Assembly (NCBI GenBank): GCA_020002185.1
Contig: CM034532.1
Location: 45,403,506-45,467,505, forward strand
Reading direction: 5' to 3'
From: Paraescarpia echinospica
Taxonomy: Eukaryota; Annelida; Polychaeta; Sabellida; Siboglinidae
DNA length: 64,000 nt
Shown in pieces: positions 59,201 to 64,000 of this stretch (position 1 is the first letter of the stretch; each line of letters begins with the position of its first letter). Below the pieces are notes generated by a model that saw only the letters and a program-made list of their open reading frames with translations, was not told where the DNA came from and did no database searches. The translations under genes and the position numbers were made by a program.

Positions 59201-59499
59201 AAGTCTAACAACCTTCCCCGTGTTTTTTCCTTTTTTCTTTCTATTAATTAACTGTGTTGTGTAAAGTATTTAAAATACGTTTTATACATATCCGCGCAGT
59301 GCACACTCTAAACGTCACGTTAGTAGCCGCGATCGGCTTCAGTTATGCATCCACCACAACATCTGCAGTGGGACCTTCAGATTCAGTATATTCTAACAAC
59401 ACATTCTATGACACGTAAATATTAGTTCGTAGTATTGTAGACACTGGCTTATGTTGTCAACGACCGTGACAACAATTGCAACAGCGACGTCAACAAAAA

Positions 59500-60070
59500 C
59501 ATATGGACAGCAGTAGAAGCTGCATTAATTAATAATGATAATAATAAATAAAATACGATATTTACATAGCGCCATAATCTTTCTAACACAATAATAATAA
59601 TAACAATAATTAACAGTAATATCAATTAAAATGTAAACAATGCCAATAACAACAATACTAGTAACAACAATACAAAGAACAACATGGTTGTAGCAGTAAC
59701 AGCAATAGCAACAACAGTAACGCAAATAACCTAAAATTAGTCAAAACAATAACAGCAACAACAACAATATCAGTAATAACATTAACAACAACAATAGTGA
59801 CAACATAACATAAATAACTGTAAAAACAATGACAACAGTAAAAGTAACACAACATATTATAACATATTAACAGTAACAAAAATCAGAATAACTACATAAC
59901 AGTAATAACAGTAACAACAATGACACTGATATTAAATGACAATAACAGCAACAACAATTACAGTAATAATAATATCAATAGCAGCAGCAATAACAACAAT
60001 AATAGTAACAACGATACTAGTGACAACAGTTAGAGCAACAACAACAACAGGACAATAACAATCACAACAA
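59500..60070. repeat. AAC/AAT trinucleotide-rich region
   Basis: A long stretch of AACAAC, AATAAT, ACAGTAAC and similar units. No gene is supported. Confidence 0.85.
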
Positions 60071-60559
60071 TAACACCAACGGCTCTGACAATGTTAACAT
60101 TGACAAAGATGACGTGAATGACGACGCGCTATAACCCTGGAGACAAGACAAGCGGCAGGTTTCACTGAAAACATACGACACCAACAATAAACACGGTGCG
60201 GTGTTGATTACGTATATAACACCATGAACTTTCTTGTATCTACCTTCACGCAGGCCCCTGCATTGCGTGTGGAAACAACCCCCGGTGTCATATACAGTGC
60301 AGGAAGACACCAATCAGAGGAATCTCACGGTAACAAAACATCTTCACTTTCATCCATAAGACGTTGTTTGAGCTCAAAGTTCGTTCATTCCGTTCATTGG
60401 CCGCGTCTTGCTTGGTTGCATCAGACGACATAACTAAAATATCGTTGCAAAAGAACCCTCTTAATAGGCGAGCGGCAAATCCCAAATAGTGCTTTATTTT
60501 AGGAGTTTAAATGCCCCTCCTACACACACCCAAATCATTTGAAAGCTCTACATCTCTCC

Positions 60560-61445
60560 GTCCAAAGGAGGCCTGTCGTAGAGCTGTCAAGTGGTGCGGT
60601 AATGGTGAATCCAAGGTCAAACAAGGTCACCGTCAAATGATGAATTTTCGAAATTGTTCGCTTCCGCAATCGCCTTAACATTACAATGGTCGCATATCTA
60701 CTTTACTTAATTACGAGACGGCCATGTAATGTATTTATGGAAAGCTTATTGTCACCCCGTCAACATGAGATACGACATGGAGGTGTTACCTGATATGGTA
60801 AGAATGGAGCTAAGGTCAAACAAAGTCACCGAGAAATGATGACCGTTCTATTTTTTGCAATATCTCGAAAGTAATAAAGTTACAATGACCCTGTACGTAC
60901 TTCATTTGTATGTACGAGTCATATACTTTGTGAAAGAACCATTTCTCCCCGTCAAAATGAGATATGGTGTGGAGCGACGATCAAACAGAGCCACCGTCAA
61001 GTGATAAATGTTCGAAATTGTGTCATCCCACAAACGTCATACACTATAAATGGTTGCGTATATCTACTTTACTTATCTATTCATGGCAACATCGTATACC
61101 GTTGGAAAGCTAACTGTCTTCCCGTAAACATGGGATACGACGGGGAGCTATCAAGTGGTTCAGTAGGTGTGGAGTGAAGGTTAAACAAGGTCACCATGAA
61201 AAGACGAATGTTCAAAACTACGCCACACCACCAAAACGTTCTACATTTACAATGTTTGCGTTGCTACTTTATTTACATACACTACGTCATGTTACATACC
61301 GTTTGAAAGCATATTGTATCCCCGTCAAAATGAGGTATGGCATGGATTTGTAAAGTGGTGCTCTAACTGTAGAGAGCAGGTTAAACAAGGTCACCGACAA
61401 AAGATGAATTTTCGAAATTATGCCTTTCCAGGATATATGTGAATA
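60560..61445. repeat. Degenerate tandem array of about 200-bp units, about five copies
   Basis: The phrase AAGGTCAAACAAGGTCACC recurs at about 60613, 60812, 60983, 61177 and 61378 with changes. Each copy is followed by GATGAATTTTCGAAATT-like sequence and preceded by GTCAAAATGAGATAYG and GGAAAGC. Spacing is about 175-205 bp. Confidence 0.8.
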
Positions 61446-61639
61446 TATGGGATAGTCTAACATAAAAACATGATTTTCTCAAATTTGTTTATCGCGTACA
61501 CCAAAGTTGTTTACACACCCAATTATCCTTTCTAAGTCTGTTTGTATATATTCCTGTTGATATAATTTACATATTATTTATTACTACACATGCATTTGGT
61601 CATTAACATGACGTGAAAGTCAAAGAACTTGCCCAAAAT

Positions 61640-62350
61640 GTAGTTAGGATATTGAAGAAGAGAGGTGGCAATCGCAGATTAGAACTTTACTTATGTTTTG
61701 AGGAACGAGACAATTCAATATATCATGGAGGAATCAAAATTTCAGGATCTGATTGACCATCGTGGAAACTATATAGATTATGCTGGAAATCAGCAGGGCT
61801 GAGAAGATTGGCATAGAATTTTTCGTTGCAATTATACATTGGTTAACCATCTATGATCATACAAACTATGCCCTCCCGATGGAGAACAATCTCTCTGGCA
61901 GAAATGAAACACCCCGAGAAGACAGCACCAGAGGTTCATGCAGTATTCATTAAAGAACATTTTGTTTTGAAGAAAACCAAAAGGCCCTTCAACCAAATTC
62001 CAGCTGATCAGCCAACTGAATTGATGTATAGATTATACAAGATGCATAATGGCATCATCGGCCTTACAAGGGACGATCAAGCCAGGGATACGTTTTGCGT
62101 CACATGGTCAGAACGATTACGAATGTCACAGTACTCAAGATCCCCCTCTCTTCAATAGGGAAGGGACCACGTTCAACTGCTCTGATGGTATCCGCCATGG
62201 ACGAAGCAAGGAAGCGTGACACTGATAACCCAAATAAGCTTGTCGTAAAGATCTTGATGTGTTCAGAGGAACTGACGGTGAATATGGAAACACTGACTTA
62301 CAAGTGGGGGCGATGGTCACGGACGCAAGAGTGATGGCCTTTTAACCACT
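61640..62350 (+). pseudogene. Decayed ORF of the uncharacterised multi-copy family, plus-strand copy
   Basis: The readable part at 61900-62156 encodes AEMKHPEKTAPEVHAVFIKE, HFVLKKTKRPFNQIPADQPT and GIIGLTRDDQARDT. The upstream 61724-61880 matches the reverse complement of 63836-64000 (GGAGGAATCAAAATTTCAGG, ATCTGATTGACC). I associate the FNxIxxDQ...GxIGLT pattern with repeated unnamed invertebrate proteins that also carry the DN...GTSHRVNG block seen near 47.1 kb. Confidence 0.5.
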
Positions 62351-63255
62351 GTTTTGCTCCCTGTAGGCGGAGTTGCTTTCCTGTCAAGCGTGTGTATGTC
62401 AACAATATCGTCGCTGACTCCATACAGGCGCCTACAGCAGAAACCGGATTGACCCACAGAGTAACGACATGCCTTTAGTACCTATGGTAATGAAATACTC
62501 TGCTCCAAGTCACGTGGTCAGTAGTAAACTCATATAACAGCTAAAGACCAAGAAATATTGTAGTCGCTGTCTATAGCCACATTTGGAGGTGACATGAACT
62601 CAACACCAAAGGTATAGCTGCCCACTATCTTGGTACGGCTGGACTTCATACACCCTTGGAACTTCCAGAAACAATCTGAAAGACTTACACAACCTGCGAA
62701 TGATAACATGCTCAACTTCCACGCACTAACAGGAATTCAACATCAGCCTTTTGTGGTCATGTGAAGACATCGAGCTTGCAAAATTTCCAGAACCAACCAG
62801 CTCCTTGTCAAGGGAATTGGTTACGATGGGGAACTTGCGCGGGGTGGATATGTTGTGTGTAACCTATTTTATGGCACTCGCTCGTCAGTAGCAAACCGTC
62901 GATCCTGTCAGGATCCAACTTTTTGGGTCTGACGATTCTACCCCACCCTCCACCCTACAACTTCATATTGCACCCGCTACTCACCACGCAAATATATGGT
63001 TAAGGCAGGTTGTGAATATATAGCTATATCATCTCATATCGACACATATACGAGGAGGAATGTATCAGAATGCCTGTGTGAACGCGGCTATCCCCTATTG
63101 TCAATGTATGTGGATGCCTCTCAAAATACAGAACTGGCTAACGTGTTTTGCATTGCCGATGATACCATTATGCATCCTGCACTAGTAACTGGCTCAGTTG
63201 CCTAATCAGAAGGCTCTTGTTTGAAGCGCCTTTTGGTTTTCTTCACAATTAAGTA
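62351..63255. other. Unassigned interval
   Basis: Short ORFs only, including 62996-63205, whose codons read VKAGCEYIAISSHIDTYTRR. It may be further decayed sequence of the flanking repeat family. Nothing firm is visible. Confidence 0.35.
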
Positions 63256-63259
63256 TCCT

Positions 63260-63832
63260 TTAATGAATACTGGACGAGCATCTGGTGCTCTCTTCTCGTG
63301 GTGTTTCACATCTGCCAGAGGGACTGTCTAGCAAGAGTAGTTACAAAATCTCCTCGTTTTTCTCGCTCTATACCACTTTTGAAGTCTTTGCACTGGCTTC
63401 CTGTACGATATCGTATATTATTTAAGATCTGTTCAGTAAGCAACCATCTTATTTGCATTCAATGCTTACTCCTGTAAGAAAACCTATCCAGCTTCGATCA
63501 TCTAGTTCTGACCTACTTTTTATTCCTAGAGTCAACACTAGCATTGGAACTAGGGCTTTTTCTGTTGCTGCACCACCTCTTTGGAATATGCTCCCTCTTA
63601 GTGTTAGATCAGTTGAAAATATTACAAAATTCCGTCGTCATTTAAACACTTTTCTTTACAACCTTGCTTATCCACCGTAGCTACTAGCTACCTAGCGCCT
63701 TGACCCATCTGTTGACAACTGGAATACTACTTATGGATTTTGAGAGTGACCAATCCTTTTCTTTTGATGCGCCTCTGAGCTTGGTTTCCAAGGATTTAGG
63801 CGCAATAGAAGTTATCTTATTATTATTATTAC
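63260..63832 (+). mobile_element. 5'-truncated CR1/L2-type LINE with (ATT)n tail
   Basis: It encodes PRFSRSIPLLKSLHWLPVRY, a frameshift near 63430, then RSSSSDLLFIPRVNTSIGTR and AFSVAAPPLWNMLPLSVRS, the C-terminus of CR1/L2-type LINEs. The 3' end is GGCGCAATAGAAGTTATC then TTATTATTATTATTA. It resembles in layout, but is not the same as, the fragment at 1720-2450. Confidence 0.82.
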
Positions 63833-63835
63833 TCC

Positions 63836-64000
63836 ATCGGGTGGGCATAGCTTCTATTTTATCATCATAGATGGTTAGCCAATGTATAATTGCAGCGAAA
63901 GGTTCTCTATAGTTTCCAATCTTCTCAGCTCTGATGATGTCCAGCATGATCTCCATATTTTCCACGTATGTCAATCAGATCCTGAAATTTTGATTCCTCC
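63836..64000 (-). pseudogene. Uncharacterised multi-copy family, minus-strand copy, runs off the window
   Basis: On the minus strand it reads MLDIIRAEKIGNYREPFAA, then IIHWLTIYDDKIEAMPTRW. It is the inverted counterpart of 61724-61880 and is cut short by the LINE tail at 63832. Confidence 0.5.

Overview
The window is animal nuclear DNA. It has intron-rich protein-coding genes with GT-AG junctions, AATAAA signals, tRNA-derived SINEs, several kinds of retrotransposon, DNA transposons and long minisatellites. The gene families and the repeat mix (Penelope-like, RTE-like, CR1/L2-like, Ty3/gypsy, hAT-like) suggest an aquatic invertebrate. I cannot name the species from the sequence alone.

Two host genes occupy the left 45 kb and converge tail to tail. 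On the + strand, 1-9116 holds the last ten coding exons (670 codons plus stop) of a gene whose start lies left of the window. All exon phases agree. The order of its motifs fits the C-terminal part of the ciliary protein CPLANE1 (C5orf42); that identity is tentative. On the - strand, 45339 down to 11900 holds a complete WDR36/UTP21 gene. It has 20 coding exons, including one of 28 nt, and encodes 892 residues with phase continuity throughout. Its product is a tandem WD40-propeller component of the small-subunit processome.

The WDR36 introns hold much of the interest. Intron 18 contains a decayed RTE-like LINE (13.4-16.7 kb), a 39-bp minisatellite and a 2.1-kb satellite with 63/65-bp units. 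Intron 14 starts beside a 19-bp minisatellite. Intron 10 has a 5'-truncated CR1-like LINE and a foldback element of about 560 bp. Intron 4 has a Penelope-like element with inverted terminal repeats and a GIY-YIG domain. Intron 1 has a 49-bp minisatellite followed by a three-layer transposon nest (39.8-45.0 kb): a long-TIR element with a perfect 8-bp target duplication, a hAT-type MITE inserted in its left TIR with its own perfect 8-bp duplication, and a defective Ty3/gypsy element in its middle. WDR36 exon 1 therefore sits on an island of about 600 bp between this nest and a second TIR-bounded element.

From 45.65 kb to the right end I see no confident host gene. There is a TIR-bounded block of about 5 kb (45.65-50.62 kb) with a hAT transposase remnant and a decayed ORF of a multi-copy uncharacterised family. 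Further right come AT-rich and CT microsatellites, several LINE 3' ends, a degenerate tandem array of about 200-bp units, and two more fragments resembling the same uncharacterised family in opposite orientations.

The two host genes show no functional link beyond adjacency. What stands out biologically is how transposons have shaped gene structure: an intron that begins with a MITE four bases after the exon, and a promoter hemmed in by transposons.
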